A stretch of DNA of 64,000 nucleotides from Rhododendron vialii (GCF_030253575.1 NC_080561.1:12448001-12512000); one strand, 5' to 3'. Shown: positions 21,941-33,132, numbered from the stretch's first letter. Made by a program: numbers and translations. The notes: generated from the letters alone by a model not told the origin.

Positions 21941-22603
21941 GCGTGGCAAGTTAGTTGGTGGCTATTTGAAGACTAAGACCAAGTCCATATTACCAAAAGA
22001 CTACACTAGATTTATCTGAAGACCACACCAGCATTGTAGAAAGACCACGTCCAATTTTTTGACAAGTTGTAAAGCGTGGAAATTTAGTTGGTGGGTCATT
22101 GAAGACTATGACCAAGTCCATATTGCCCAAAGACGATACTAAATTTATCTGAAGACCACACGATCATTGTATAAAGACCACGCCCAATTTTTCGACAAGT
22201 GGTAAAGCGTGGAAAGTTAGTTCGTGGGTCATTGAAGACTAAGACCAAGTTCATATTGCCCAATGACTACACTAGATTTATCTGAAGACCACACGATCAT
22301 TGTATAAAGACCACGTCCAATTTTTCGACAAGTGGTAAAGCGTGGAAAGTTAGTTGGTGGGTCATTGAAGACTAAGACCAAGTCCATATTGCCCAAAGAC
22401 TACACTATATTTATCTGAAGACCACACGATCATTGTATAAAGACCACGTCCAATTTTTCGACAAGTGGTAAAGCGTGAAAAGTTAGTTGGTGGGTCATTG
22501 AAGACTAAGACCAAGTCCATATTGCCCAATGACTACACTAGATTTATCTGAAGATCACACGATCATTGTATAAAGACCACGTCCAATTTCTAAAAAGACT
22601 CAT
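21941..22603 (+). repeat. Tandem array, five units of exactly 133 bp
   Basis: The GCGTGG landmark falls at 21941, 22074, 22207, 22340, 22473 and 22604: four steps of exactly 133 bp and a last one of 131. Units contain GACTAAGACCAAGTCCATAT, GATTTATCTGAAGACCACAC and AAGACCACGTCCAATTTTT. Far more homogeneous than the 13.5-15.1 kb array but clearly the same family and orientation. Confidence 0.95.
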
Positions 22604-22732
22604 GCGTGGAAAGTTAGTTGATATTCAATGAGAATAAGTGTTTTTTGTCCTTTTAATAGACTATGTCATATAACGTGTCACTTTGAAAATGTTGGAAGAA
22701 AGGTAGTTCGCCCTATGACTTTGAAAGGTGGG

Positions 22733-22945
22733 CTTCTGGACATTTTCCTATCCCTTGTCCTATAGTAATGGTCAGTCCAATGGGACAACATAATGAATGC
22801 ATTGCAGACAGGACATCCCATATTAATGATATTACAACCATATTCATTGTAGATTGGTGGAACGGTCCATTGCTTTCAACCAACATCAACCCTAATAAAG
22901 GATGAGTCAGAAAACCAAGCAGACTAATATTTTCCCGATTTTCCC
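22733..22945. repeat. Repeat block A, copy 2 (upstream region of the EEP-like ORF)
   Basis: Near-identical to 16460-16660. In this copy it runs directly into the TATA box and start codon of the ORF at 23004, so block A acts as, or was captured with, that ORF's upstream region. Confidence 0.85.
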
Positions 22946-22960
22946 CCTGTTTTCTTCACC

Positions 22961-22968
22961 TATAAATT
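22961..22968 (+). promoter_or_regulatory. TATA box of the EEP-like ORF
   Basis: TATAAATT in a C/T-rich context, 43 bp upstream of the ATG at 23004. A start site about 30 bp downstream would leave a very short 5' leader and excludes the upstream in-frame ATG at 22902. Confidence 0.55.
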
Positions 22969-23003
22969 CATCACACCTAACTCATAACTCATCAAATAAA
23001 GCA

Positions 23004-23624
23004 ATGCCTAGACAAGGAAATCCCCGAATCACCCACCATGACATTGCTACAAGTGCGCCGTTACAGTTTGACCTAATTCCAGACTTCAATGATGCGCACC
23101 TGATAACCTTGAATTACACTTTCAAGAAGCTCTACATGGAGCTACAATTTGCACCGGAATGGAACGGAGGAAGGTGGCATAGGATGCAAATAGAGACCCG
23201 AAAATCAAAGGAGCAAGCCGATGCTGATGTCCGGTCAATGCTCCAGTGGGGCAATGATGCCAACTTGCCTGACTTTCCAGACAATCCTAGTATGCAAATA
23301 ATGGTATGGGAATGTTGTGGACACACAGAAAAGGAAATCATTCGCACGGTGAGTGCATTTGTATGTGTTCACGACCCAGACATTGTTGTGCTTGTAGGGG
23401 CGCCCAACATTGAACAGCGCCACAAGAAGTTTGGTCCTTCAGGTGACGTGCGATTTACCAACGTTCACTCCATGGGTGGTGGAAGCCATGGAGATGTTTT
23501 GATCGCATACAAGAGCTACAGCTTTGAAATGGAGCCTCATTGGCATGATGGCAATGGGTTCGATGCTGTTATCAGTCACACAGCGTACAACTGGTTCATC
23601 ACCCAAGTGCTATCTTTAGGTTGA
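23004..23624 (+). CDS. Endonuclease/exonuclease/phosphatase-like protein, LINE-type, intact single-exon ORF (206 aa)
   Basis: I chose the ATG at 23004 over 22902 because the TATA box at 22961 lies between them. Residues 1-95 are of no family I know (a possible strand-rich domain with TRKSKEQADADVRSMLQW). Residues from about 100 read MVWECCGHTEKEII...VHDPDIVVLVGAP, which aligns with the first strand-helix-strand of plant LINE endonucleases (MIWNCRGAG...HNPDIVVLLET). The segment VHSMGGGSHGDVLIAY corresponds to the GGIWLLW strand. The catalytic Asn of NCRG and Glu of LLET are replaced (E, and G/A), so nuclease activity is unlikely. The ORF is uninterrupted in a neighbourhood of pseudogenes. It could be a domesticated LINE domain or a long chance-open remnant. 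Upstream lie block A and the 133-bp array; downstream, convergent, lies the NRPE1 pseudogene. Confidence 0.6.
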   Translation: MPRQGNPRITHHDIATSAPLQFDLIPDFNDAHLITLNYTFKKLYMELQFAPEWNGGRWHRMQIETRKSKEQADADVRSMLQWGNDANLPDFPDNPSMQIMVWECCGHTEKEIIRTVSAFVCVHDPDIVVLVGAPNIEQRHKKFGPSGDVRFTNVHSMGGGSHGDVLIAYKSYSFEMEPHWHDGNGFDAVISHTAYNWFITQVLSLG

Positions 23625-23924
23625 AAATAACTGAACTTCTTTGCAAAGACTCATGTCTAGTTAGGTGGAGGTTATGTTAAATTGTTGTTGGTTGTTGTAC
23701 CCCTTAACCGTCATGCTTTTCAATTGAATATTACTCATGTTTAGTCCTATGTTTAATAGTTAATATTAGTCATGTTTAGTCCTTACCAGTTCCAAATCTT
23801 ACCATTTGTCAATTTCATATTATTTTTTGGCTAAACCACCTTCAAATAGGAAAAAAGCCTAACCGAAAGGTATGCCTTAGGAGAGAAAACAAAAAATAAT
23901 ACAAACAAATAATGACACTAAATA

Positions 23925-26900
23925 ATTCATCGTTCTTTTCTGGACTTCCAGGAATTGCCACTTGGCTTTGACACTGTTTTTCCTGCCCCCCATTGTTCAT
24001 TGTTAGTCCCCTAATCCTGGCCACCACTGCCGTCATTGTTCTGACTGGACTTCCACGAATTGGCTGGTGAATCTTCCTACCGCACCATCTGCGACTTTGG
24101 TTCAATATTACTCGGGCTCTCTTCATTGGAACTACCACTAACCCCCTAAGTGGACCACCCATTTGATTTTGTCACCGTTGTAGGATCCCCCGAACTCAGT
24201 TTTTTGTCAATAGCCCAGCCCTTGGCCTCAGTGGACTTGCTTTTTTGACTGGAACCGCAGATATTACTAGGCGACTCATGCTGATATCCGGTTTGAGATT
24301 GTACTTCATCTTTCTTCTCTTCAGTATGTAAAGAACCCCAAGCAACGAAAGTTTTTGGCTGAGCAACCTGTTCCAAATCTTGCTGCCCACTACAGAGAAT
24401 ATCTTTTGTCTGGACTGCATCCGGCCCCCAAGAGGACCAACCATTTGGTTTGGATCCCAATGGCTCTGAATCCCAATTATTTCCTTTACCCACATGTCAT
24501 TCAAAGTTGCTGGGGTCCCAACTAGAGTCGCCAGGCCTGCCAACATCAACCATCTGATTCTCCAAGTCATCCTGGAATTCATAACTATCTTGAAAGATGG
24601 GCTTATCAGAACTTCGCTCTGGCGACATAGCCCATTCCGCAATTTCATTTTCAAGTTCCAGGTAATCAATTTCTGGACCAAGACAAACACTGGTTGTTTC
24701 CTCTTGTTTTGAACTGCTCCTCACCATATGAAGAAAGTTATACACATCAATAGCATCCAGCACATTCATTCCAACCTATCAGCAAAAATTCAATTGTTAT
24801 ACTACTGCACAAGGCATGGTAGAATAAAGCAGACCATTAATTGAGGTTGAATATCACGTGTAAACTTCAAAAGAGCTCACAGGTCAAATAGGAAGAAAAA
24901 TGGGACTCGGTAAAAGCAAGGTGACGTCTCTTGTGTCCCAGAGAACATCAAATCGTGAACCTGTGCCAACAGAGACTTGTTTTCCCCAAGAACAGGAGGC
25001 GACTATGCTGGACAGGGAATGAAGGTGACATTTCTCAGCAGGCCTTTCTCTGCATTTTTTTGGGGGCTGGAGATCAAAATCAAAATATTAAAAAAGAAAT
25101 TACAGCAACAGCATGCAACCCATAACATATATACAACAAATCTTCAAGTAAAAATACCACAAATGAAATACCAAAGAAATAATGTCGCCTCTGTAAAGGG
25201 TACTTGAACATTTAGCGATCAGGACAAAGGCTTTATACCACCAGAATTAAAGCCAACCATACTCCCAGCACACGTCATACTATTGGCCAAGAGAATCATA
25301 AACTCCAAACTTGAATCCATAAATGTTGTTTGCATGCACCTCTAAATATTCAGCTGTTCAAAAAACTCTTCACAAGTTTTCCTCAAAAAATAACCATATA
25401 CTTAAATTGTGTGACAAGGCCCACAACTACTCTCCATGCCACGGTATATCGTTTTTTGTGTGACAAGATTTCTTCCGCAATATTCCATAAACTTAACAAA
25501 TCGTAGTGAATCTGGTCACAAACTATTATATTCAATTATTCCAGCTTATACATTCAAATCACAATTGTCCATAAAAGGAACTGGACAAGTTATATGCCAA
25601 ATACAACTGCATGGAACATACAGGTCGTAGGGAAAAAATTCTTACAAGCTTGTTGCCGTGTTAGACTAAATACATGTAGACTAAAGAAGAGAAAGTTGTC
25701 AGTTGAGTATTTCTAATGACATACAATCACCAATTGCAACCATCCGCAATTCCCATGTACAGGTGCTAGGGTGGGTGGATGGCAGATGCCAACATATGCC
25801 CAACATCCCTACTGCAATATAATGAGATGTTTACTTTCTTTTATAAGCCAAAATCTAGATTTTTAGTTCTTTTGGCTGTTTGGTTCTTTCATCTCATTTT
25901 AAGCTTCTGGCAAAAAATAATCTCCGCAATTTTTAGCATAAGTCCTCGACAGCCACCAAGGCTTACACTAACTCCCTACCTGCAGTTAGTAAAATAACTC
26001 AACAATGTAAACCGGCAGTACTTAAGGGTGAAAAAGAATCAGAAGATGAAGAAGTGACTCGCAAGCTGAACATTTTAAGTGTAGGTACTAGGTAGGTACT
26101 TAGAAAACTTAGCACGAAGGCAAGACGAGTCACAAATAGTCCACAAGTGGACATTTGTTGATAAACAATAACAGAAGCTCTACGAAACCTTAAAGGGGGG
26201 AGAGGGTGCACGATAATGTTGCTCGAAAAAGGTGGGGCAAAAACACCGAAGACACTTCAAGCAAATAGATTGGCACAAGGATTATCCATTCAAATTAGTG
26301 GGCCTTTCAAACGAACAAAGGCTTTTAGTAAAATTTACACTACAAACATGGAAACCAATTTTCCTAAAAGAAAAGCTAGACTTGATCCTTATGATGGTAT
26401 AAAGCGATAAAATGACAAAGAACACGATAACAGGAATATTGGACGCATAACACTTCTGCCGCAAGTAAATTGCCAGTACAAAACACTATATGATCTTCAA
26501 TTACAGTTGCAAACTTGCAATGAGAAACCAAAGACTGTAATTTCTGAAACTTTGAAAATTGAAGGTACACAGATTGTCTAATCGTGAAAATATGGATATT
26601 AGGACCTAAGACACGAGATAATGAAAATAGGGAAAAATTGGGCAGCTGTATAACATCGTGACAGAACCTGAAACTATCTAACAAAAATTAATCACATATT
26701 AGTTCACAACACAAATCACAAAGGACAACTCATCGCAGTGATGCATACGTGGCCTCCGGTAACTTGTAAATCAAAATGCATACCATTTATGATCTGCAAC
26801 CAAATGGCGCGTGGCTAGCAGGAATTATATTTACAGAAACACTCTAAAAACTAAATGATCTTGATGAGATGACCAACACTATACAAACAAGAAATGTAAA

Positions 26901-28799
26901 GCGTATGAGAGAATAACCTGGCAGACAAACTTACTCTCTTGCAGAGATGGCCAACTATTTTTTTCTTCCGCAGTGAATCGACAGTCCCTTCGCATTTCTC
27001 ACAAATCTCTTGCATACTTATGTTTAGGTCTAGGAACAATTCCTATTATAGCATTTCAAGTCCCAAGACACTCAACTTAGTAGGCAAGAAATAGAAATTG
27101 TAAATACAGGAGATATTGGTTCCTTATTTGAAAAAATTGTTACGACCACCTTTTTGAGATGAACATGACAAAGAAGATTAGGATCACATTCAGAACTTGC
27201 ATGTAATGTTTGCTGCGCATTATATCTGTAAAGGGGAAGCCAACAAAAATTAACTAATACATCGACAGCAATTATATATTACCAACTTCCATTGAAAAAC
27301 AACATGAAGGCATTCAAGGAAAAAGAAAAAGCAAAAAAGAGTTCAATCAGGTTAAACACGTACTCAATCAAGAACTCGCCAGCAATATCCTTAAAACTGA
27401 CTTTTTTCAACTGATTCTTCACCACATATGCAGCATTTTCTCGGCAATATTTTCTCCCACATTCACAATCGTTCAAGTACAATAGTACACGCCGATCGAA
27501 AAGGCTGTTCTTGAAATTCGCTGAGCAAAGTAGTATCTCCTGAACAGACAGAACAATGACATATTATGCCGCAATTAAACCAAGTATGAATAAACAGCTA
27601 TATGGTACAATATCTAGTAAAACGTTACCTTCATCATCTCCCATGAGGAATTACTACTGGGAGAAGAGTCAAGAACAACCTTATATGCAGGATTAGACAT
27701 GGAAGTTGCAGCCAACACACCAATTGGCTCACCAGCAGCAAACATACTCTTAGTCCCATACTCAAATTGTATGATTGAGTTACTGCAGACATTCCTCACC
27801 GTGCCGTCACAGCAGATAACAACATCCCGAAGAATCGCCATTAAGTTCTTGAATAAAGTACCCGGTTCTGTCAACCCTCTGGATGAACGGACAATAACTT
27901 CTCTCGCAGATATAGAATGAGCCATCTCTTGATAGGGGTCCGGTCCATGAAACAGGCAGCTTCTGACGGGTAGGTAGCATGTATAGGATACTTGTTATGG
28001 AAGAGAGAAGCCATGTCCTCAACTAAGTCCTTTGTGTAAAATTTCCCCCTACTCCAAAGTTGAAGGCCTAAGAACCCAATTTGCTAAACAACATTTGTAA
28101 TTGAGGAGTCACTCTTGGAGTCAATAATATATCCAATTGCTGATGACCTCATAATGAAATTAGCAACAGGTAATTTCAGAAGCCGTAAGTGCTTCTCTAC
28201 TTGCAGCTCAATTAACTCATTGTAGGTCAAATGCAAGCTACGAAGCAAGGGGCAATTTTCTTTGGGGCATAATGTCCTCTAAGACAGCTCTCTGAATGAA
28301 AAAATCTTCCAACCCCACACTGAATCCTTGACAAAACAAATGTTCCATGAGGAAAGGCTGTACAACATTAAAAAACTTAAAGACCTCATCTGGGCCCTTC
28401 TCTGAGAAAATAGAACTGACAATGTCACTAACTATTGACTACATAACATCCCTATTAAAATCAATTGTCAAAAGTTCACTCTTCCTAGGCAAAAATCTAT
28501 CACCAGAACAGTCATAACGAAGTGGTAGAGCTGTCTGTAATAATTGCACCGCAGTCCACTGAGGGCCTGATCTCTTTGCCTTAAATAAGGCCGGATGCGG
28601 CAAGGAATTGGAGACAAACATTGCCAGCTGCTGGGCAGCTGGTATTGTCAATAAATAGTTCTTAAGCATAATCTTCAGGGATAACAATGCATCAGCGGCC
28701 AGCTACAAGTTAAGGTTACCATTATGAGAACTAAGCAACTGCTTCTCTACAGAGAACAGTTCCAAAACCTCTGCTTTTGCAGCAAGAGATTGAGGATAA
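23925..28799 (-). pseudogene. NRPE1: NRPE1 (RNA polymerase V largest subunit) 3' half, degraded
   Basis: Leftward exons match the plant Pol V largest subunit. 28799-27629 covers AAQQLAMFVSNSLPHPAL, SGPQWTAVQLLQTALPL, DFNRDVM, then VRSSRGLTEPGTLFKNLMAI, SNSIIQFEYG and GVLAATSMSNPAYK. 27539-27360 reads LYLNDCECGRKYCRENAAY; about 27039-26939 reads LNISMQEICEKCEGTVDSL; about 25068-24905 reads KQVSVGTGSRFDVLWDTR. From 24775 come MNVLDAIDVYNFLHMV and a C-terminal region with WG/GW motifs (GWSSWG, AWGS, KGWA, NGWS, NSWKS), the Argonaute-binding tail. Pol V makes scaffold transcripts for RNA-directed DNA methylation. Lesions: TAG at 28703-28705, 28439-28441 and 28084-28086, frameshifts near 28240 and 27960, a TGA near 24487, later stops, and no recognisable exons between 26.9 and 25.1 kb. 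The N-terminal half with the metal-binding catalytic site is absent. The 5' edge abuts 135-bp repeats. Clearly a pseudogene fragment. Confidence 0.9.
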
Positions 28800-28805
28800 A
28801 ATAAA

Positions 28806-29155
28806 TGGGTAGCTGCCAAGTCCATATTGCAAAAAGACTACACTCTATGTCTTTGTGGACCCTATTGTGGTCTTGCATAAAGACCACGTCGTATTTTATG
28901 GCAAGTGAAAAGGGTGAAAAGTTAGGTGTTGGTTCTTCGAAGATCTAGACCATGTCCATGTTACCAAAAGACTACATTATAGATATCTACGGACCACATG
29001 TTTATTGTATAAAGACCACGTCGTATTGCATGGCAAATGAAAAAGGTGAAGTTAGGTGGTAAGTCGTTGAAGACGAAGACCAAGTCGATATAGACTTCAA
29101 AGACTACACTATATATATTTAGGGACCACATGTCTATTGTAAAAATACCACATCA
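28806..29155 (+). repeat. 135-bp repeat cluster (about 2.6 units)
   Basis: Units at 28806, 28917 and 29044 (AAGTCCATATTGC, GACTACACTCTATG, AAGACCACGTCGTATT twice about 132 bp apart), same orientation as all other clusters, directly at the truncated 5' edge of the NRPE1 pseudogene. Confidence 0.88.
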
Positions 29156-29415
29156 TAGCTGACAGAGAAACACATGCCACCAAGATGTTTATACAACAGC
29201 AGCATCTACCTGCTGCCCTTACAGCAGCAAGTAGCAGAAGAACCAACAGCAAGTACCAGCAGTAGCAGCAAATAGCATTACCAGCCATGGCAGGCAGACA
29301 GCAGGTAATACAACTGAACTATACAAGCCACTGGTACATGGAACTTGAACAACTAATACAATTGAACTATAAACATTGGTTTAGCTTCACAGTACAACAA
29401 CAAAAGAATAGCAGA

Positions 29416-29600
29416 ATAGAAGTCAGACTGCACAAAACATACTGCACTCAATGGTAAACTGTAGCACCTGAACTGTATGAGGGCATAAGCAAATTGGACA
29501 AACTTCACAGAAGTCAGACTACACAAAACATACTGCACTCAATGGCAAACTGTAGCACCTGAACTGTATGAGGGCATAAGTTTGTCCAATATTGCCAAAT
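29416..29600. repeat. Tandem duplication, about 98 bp x 2
   Basis: GAAGTCAGACT, CACAAAACATACTGCACTCA and CTGTAGCACCTGAACTGTAT occur in two adjacent copies with a few substitutions. A CAG-rich patch precedes it (29200-29310). Confidence 0.85.
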
Positions 29601-29604
29601 TGGA

Positions 29605-29917
29605 CAAACTTCACACTTGTCCTGTCCAAACCAATCCTACATACTTGACAGTGAAAATAAAGTACTTTGAATGCTAATTGTTTCTAAGCCTAAACAACGT
29701 CACCGAAAACCATTCACTTTCAGTTCACTTAAGCAATCTCGTAACCGAACATGCTTTCCAGTCAATGCGACCTCATATCCAAGTTCATCATAACCAGAAT
29801 ATATAGCCACATTCTCTGAAAGTGAAGAGAGTATAGCAATTTTCAAAAACTTATCCTGCTCAAAAAACATCCACGCAAGCATCATGACCACCAAAAGAAC
29901 AATACACAGCTACTAAT
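29605..29917. repeat. Repeat block B, copy 2
   Basis: High-identity copy of 16760-17060, in the same orientation, downstream of 135-bp repeats as in the first copy. The match stops about 29917. Confidence 0.85.
29700..29894 (-). CDS. Conserved ORF of block B, copy 2 (unrecognised)
   Basis: A 64-codon ORF with the same core as 17022-16795 (EQDKFLKIAI, YDELGYEVALTGKHVRLRDC, KVNGF), a different start and an earlier stop. The differences are mostly single substitutions, and no frameshift has arisen within the shared core. No family recognised. Confidence 0.35.
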   Translation of the reverse strand: MVVMMLAWMFFEQDKFLKIAILSSLSENVAIYSGYDELGYEVALTGKHVRLRDCLSELKVNGFR

Positions 29918-30261
29918 CCGACCACAAAACAGCCCACTTTGGTTCTCAAATAAACAATTCCAACACTACGAAAGTAAGTGAACCGTCAACCATATTATAT
30001 GTTCCCATTACAATGTCCAAGTCATTTGGCCTGTCCCTCCCTTAAAGTTGTCACACATAGACCATGGGAACATTACAATCACAGATGCATTACATTTCAT
30101 TATAATAAGAACCTAATAAGAATAAGTCTCTTACATTCAACAAAACCCAATGTCAGACAACAGCAGTTCAATACATCGCATTAAAATAAAAATTACCAAC
30201 TTCGCATGCATGCCACGAAAAAATCAAAGGCTTGAATGAAAGTAGCATAGATCAATAAAAC

Positions 30262-30288
30262 ATAATAATAATAATAATAATAATAATA
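30262..30288 (+). repeat. (ATA)n microsatellite
   Basis: About nine ATA/AAT trinucleotides, immediately beyond the 3' end of the MULE transposase. Confidence 0.9.
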
Positions 30289-30314
30289 GTTTGAATAAGC
30301 TATCGCTCCAACGA

Positions 30315-32680
30315 TCATTCCAGCAAAGGAGACTTGCACGTGGTTCGATTGTGTCCAGGCTCGTGGCAAAGTCCACAAAAAATTGTTTGCTTGTTTTGAA
30401 ATTGGGACTCAATCCTCTTTTTCTTCGGGCGGCCGGCTGGTCGCTTTGCAACGGGGGGCAGCAATGCTGGCATGGGTGTCGAAGACGATGTAGCTATATC
30501 AAGTAGATCGCAACCAAATTGAATCTCGTTAACATGTGGAACCAAATCAGTAGAAGAGGGCATGTCATGGAGAGGAACATGAGACATTACAGTCGTGTAT
30601 ATAATGAGTTGTGCCTCCACCCTAAACAAAGGGTCCACTAGGTTATATATATTGTATGGGGTACCCTGTATCGCGCGCACCACGTGCTTGCAAGGGATTC
30701 CTTTCATCTGCCATAACAAGCAACTGCAAGTTCGAGAGTGGAGGTTCACCGCATGAGATTTCCAGTCACCATTGTACACAAGGAACTCCGTAGGAGAAGT
30801 TTGCCGGCAAGTAAAACCCTGAGATTTTAACTGAATTTCCTGAATCTTTGTGTCAATATTATGACCAACCAGCAAGGGATGCCATTTTGTGACCTCCATC
30901 TTCCTCCTAAATAACATGTCAGAAGTTATGTTCACGTGCCCCTTCATGAATTGAATGATGTCTAAGTCTCTTAGTTTTAATATCCAATTGTTGAAGCTTT
31001 CGGCAATATTCGTATACAATTTGTTCCACCTCCGGTGCGAAAAAAAGCATTTGACCAGTGTTGTGGACCATTGTCTTCAACCCACTTTGCCAACTCAGGT
31101 GACACACCAAATAATTTGGTCATCTACACCCCATAGAGTCGATGATCTTTTGCATACGCAATTTTTGTGAAGAGGTCCAATGCGGAACTCTTTGGGCTCC
31201 CCCTCAATCCTTTCCCGGTGGCAAACTTACTAAAATTCTCCGTCACGTGGCGAACACACCATGCGTTAAATTCCTCGCCAAACACCTCCTTCACTGCCCT
31301 TAACAACGAAATATTGCGGTCGGTGACTAACACAATTGCTTAATCGCCAACAGTTTGTTTCAAATTCTGCATGAACCATAGCCAATCCTCATAATTCTCA
31401 GATGATACAACATATGCAACGGGAAACAACTGATCATTCGCATCATACGCGACTGCAGACAAGCAACTACCTCGATAAGGACCAGTCAAGAAACAGGCAT
31501 CAATAAACAACATGGGTTGACATCCCGACAAGAAGCCCGTAATGCTACAACCATAAGCGACAAAAAGTTGGCTGAACTTGCCATCGACATTCGAAGTCCA
31601 AACTGCCCTTGTATTTGGAATCAATTGTATAAGTCGTTCACACATCCACGACACTAAGTGATATGTCATCGAAATTGGGCCACTTATCAATTTACGGGCG
31701 CGTTCTTTAGTCCTCCATCCCTGTGAGTAAGTTAGGGGACTATGGAACGCTAACTCAAAGTCCTTGCATATGCTCCTCGGGAGGAGCTCGGGCTGCACAA
31801 GTAGTTTGTCCTTGAAAATCATACCCATCTCTTTTGCCCGAATCCTTGGTTTGAAAGAAGCTGTGTCGTGTGCAGTGTGCAAATGTTCGTTGTTCAGCTT
31901 GATCACTCTAATAAGTTCAGACTTGCCTTGCGATCTAGCCATTAGCTTCCATGGACAACCATCAATGACGCAAACCAACCTATAATATGAACGACTATTG
32001 TCCAAATACTTGAATGTGAACTTGTTCAACGCAGAAAATAAAATAACAGCCTTCTTAAAGAGGCTGGGGTTGTCAAACAATTGGCCGTCCCCAGTTAGGA
32101 TGTCTTCACCTCGTTGTTGGGAGTATGGCACCAAACCCATTTCGTGGCAAACAGCCAGGCTACCTTCACTACGAGAATAAGTTCCTCCACCACCAGTAGA
32201 GGGGCTACAACTTAACAAGTTCGACTCCCTACAGAAGGAAAGCAAACAAAACACGTCAATGAAAGACAAAAACATACATGTGAAAATCTGACTATATATC
32301 TCTATATACTTATGAAATATGGACCATACATACCTGCTGCTTAAGTTGCAAGGCAAATGGTTAACAGTATCTTCTTGTACATAAATGTCAACCTCATCAT
32401 CATTTAAATGGAACAACATAGCAACACCATCTTCATCCCTAATACGCAAATGCTTTGACTTGTCCCTATAAGTACTATAAAATAAAGTCTTCCCCTCCTG
32501 GCTAATATCCATACGGGAGCAAACTTTTGTAACTAACTCGTCAAATGATATGCCCTCTTTGATGATTGTGGCTTCAGAAACACCACCCGAATATTTCCCT
32601 AACACACCATCTCCATTCACCATGCGCTCACCACCGGAATAACAATAGCACATCAACTTCTTTTGAGGTGTCGTCGACAT
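30315..32680 (-). pseudogene. MULE (MuDR-type) transposase, nearly complete
   Basis: From the ATG at 32680 (MSTTPQKKL), exon 1 encodes a PB1-like MuDR N-terminal domain (VCSRMDIS, FHLNDDEVDIYV). A 105-bp GT-AG intron follows (32333-32229). Exon 2 gives the MuDR DNA-binding domain (CPWKLMAR...HTAHD) and the catalytic core (MLFIDACFLTG; LVTDRNISLLRAV; CVRHVTENF), then the SWIM finger CSCLLWQMKGIPCKH and a C-terminal zinc knuckle CGLCHEPGHNRTTC ending near 30315. An open frame also runs through the intron by chance. Lesions are few: TAA at 31342-31340, TAG at 31126-31124 and a one-base frameshift in the A7 run at 31040-31046. It may encode the mobility source for gene-capturing elements nearby, but I find no terminal inverted repeats. 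Confidence 0.9.
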
Positions 32681-32789
32681 GGCTGCACAACCATATTCCG
32701 GTTTCATTATATAACTACTACACAATTGATAAGGTTATTTATGGATGGAATGTTAATTTGATAAAAATTGGGTACTTAATAGATAAATT

Positions 32790-32890
32790 CAGTATTAGGT
32801 GGTGGTTCTTTGAGCATAAAGACCAGGTCCATATTGCTAAAAGACAACACTCTATGTCTGTGTGGACCACATGTATATTGTAAAACGAGC
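32790..32890 (+). repeat. Single 135-bp repeat unit upstream of the MULE transposase
   Basis: TTAGGTGGTGGTTCTTTGAG, CAGGTCCATATTGC, ACACTCTATG, GTGGACCACATGT: a diverged unit about 110 bp in front of the transposase start, same orientation as all others. Confidence 0.8.
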
Positions 32891-33132
32891 CCGTCAACTG
32901 TAGCAAATCCGGTAGGGTTTGACTCAGTTGAATTACAACAAATGAAACCAATAAGTTAGCCTTGTGTTGGTAATAGATGTTCACATAGATGAACATCAAA
33001 CATAAACCATGTAAGAAGTGAGCAATTGATTACTCCTAGTTCCTAGTCTTAATACTATATAGCCCACAGACAAACAAATTATGTTTACAGTTAAGACAAC
33101 AAAATGAGGCTGTCTATTTCCCCACATGTAAA

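Noticed and set aside
21485..22019. Overlapping ORFs on both strands around the GA tract
   Set aside because: Length is created by the dinucleotide repeat, giving Arg-Glu or Ser-Leu runs. No conserved motif.
21941..22603. CRISPR-like direct repeat array
   Set aside because: The whole 133-bp unit is repeated without unique spacers, in plant nuclear DNA. It is a tandem satellite.
28000..28800. NRPE1 as a functional gene with alternative splicing around the stops
   Set aside because: Several stops and frameshifts lie inside conserved exon text and no GT-AG pairs remove them; middle exons and the catalytic half are missing.
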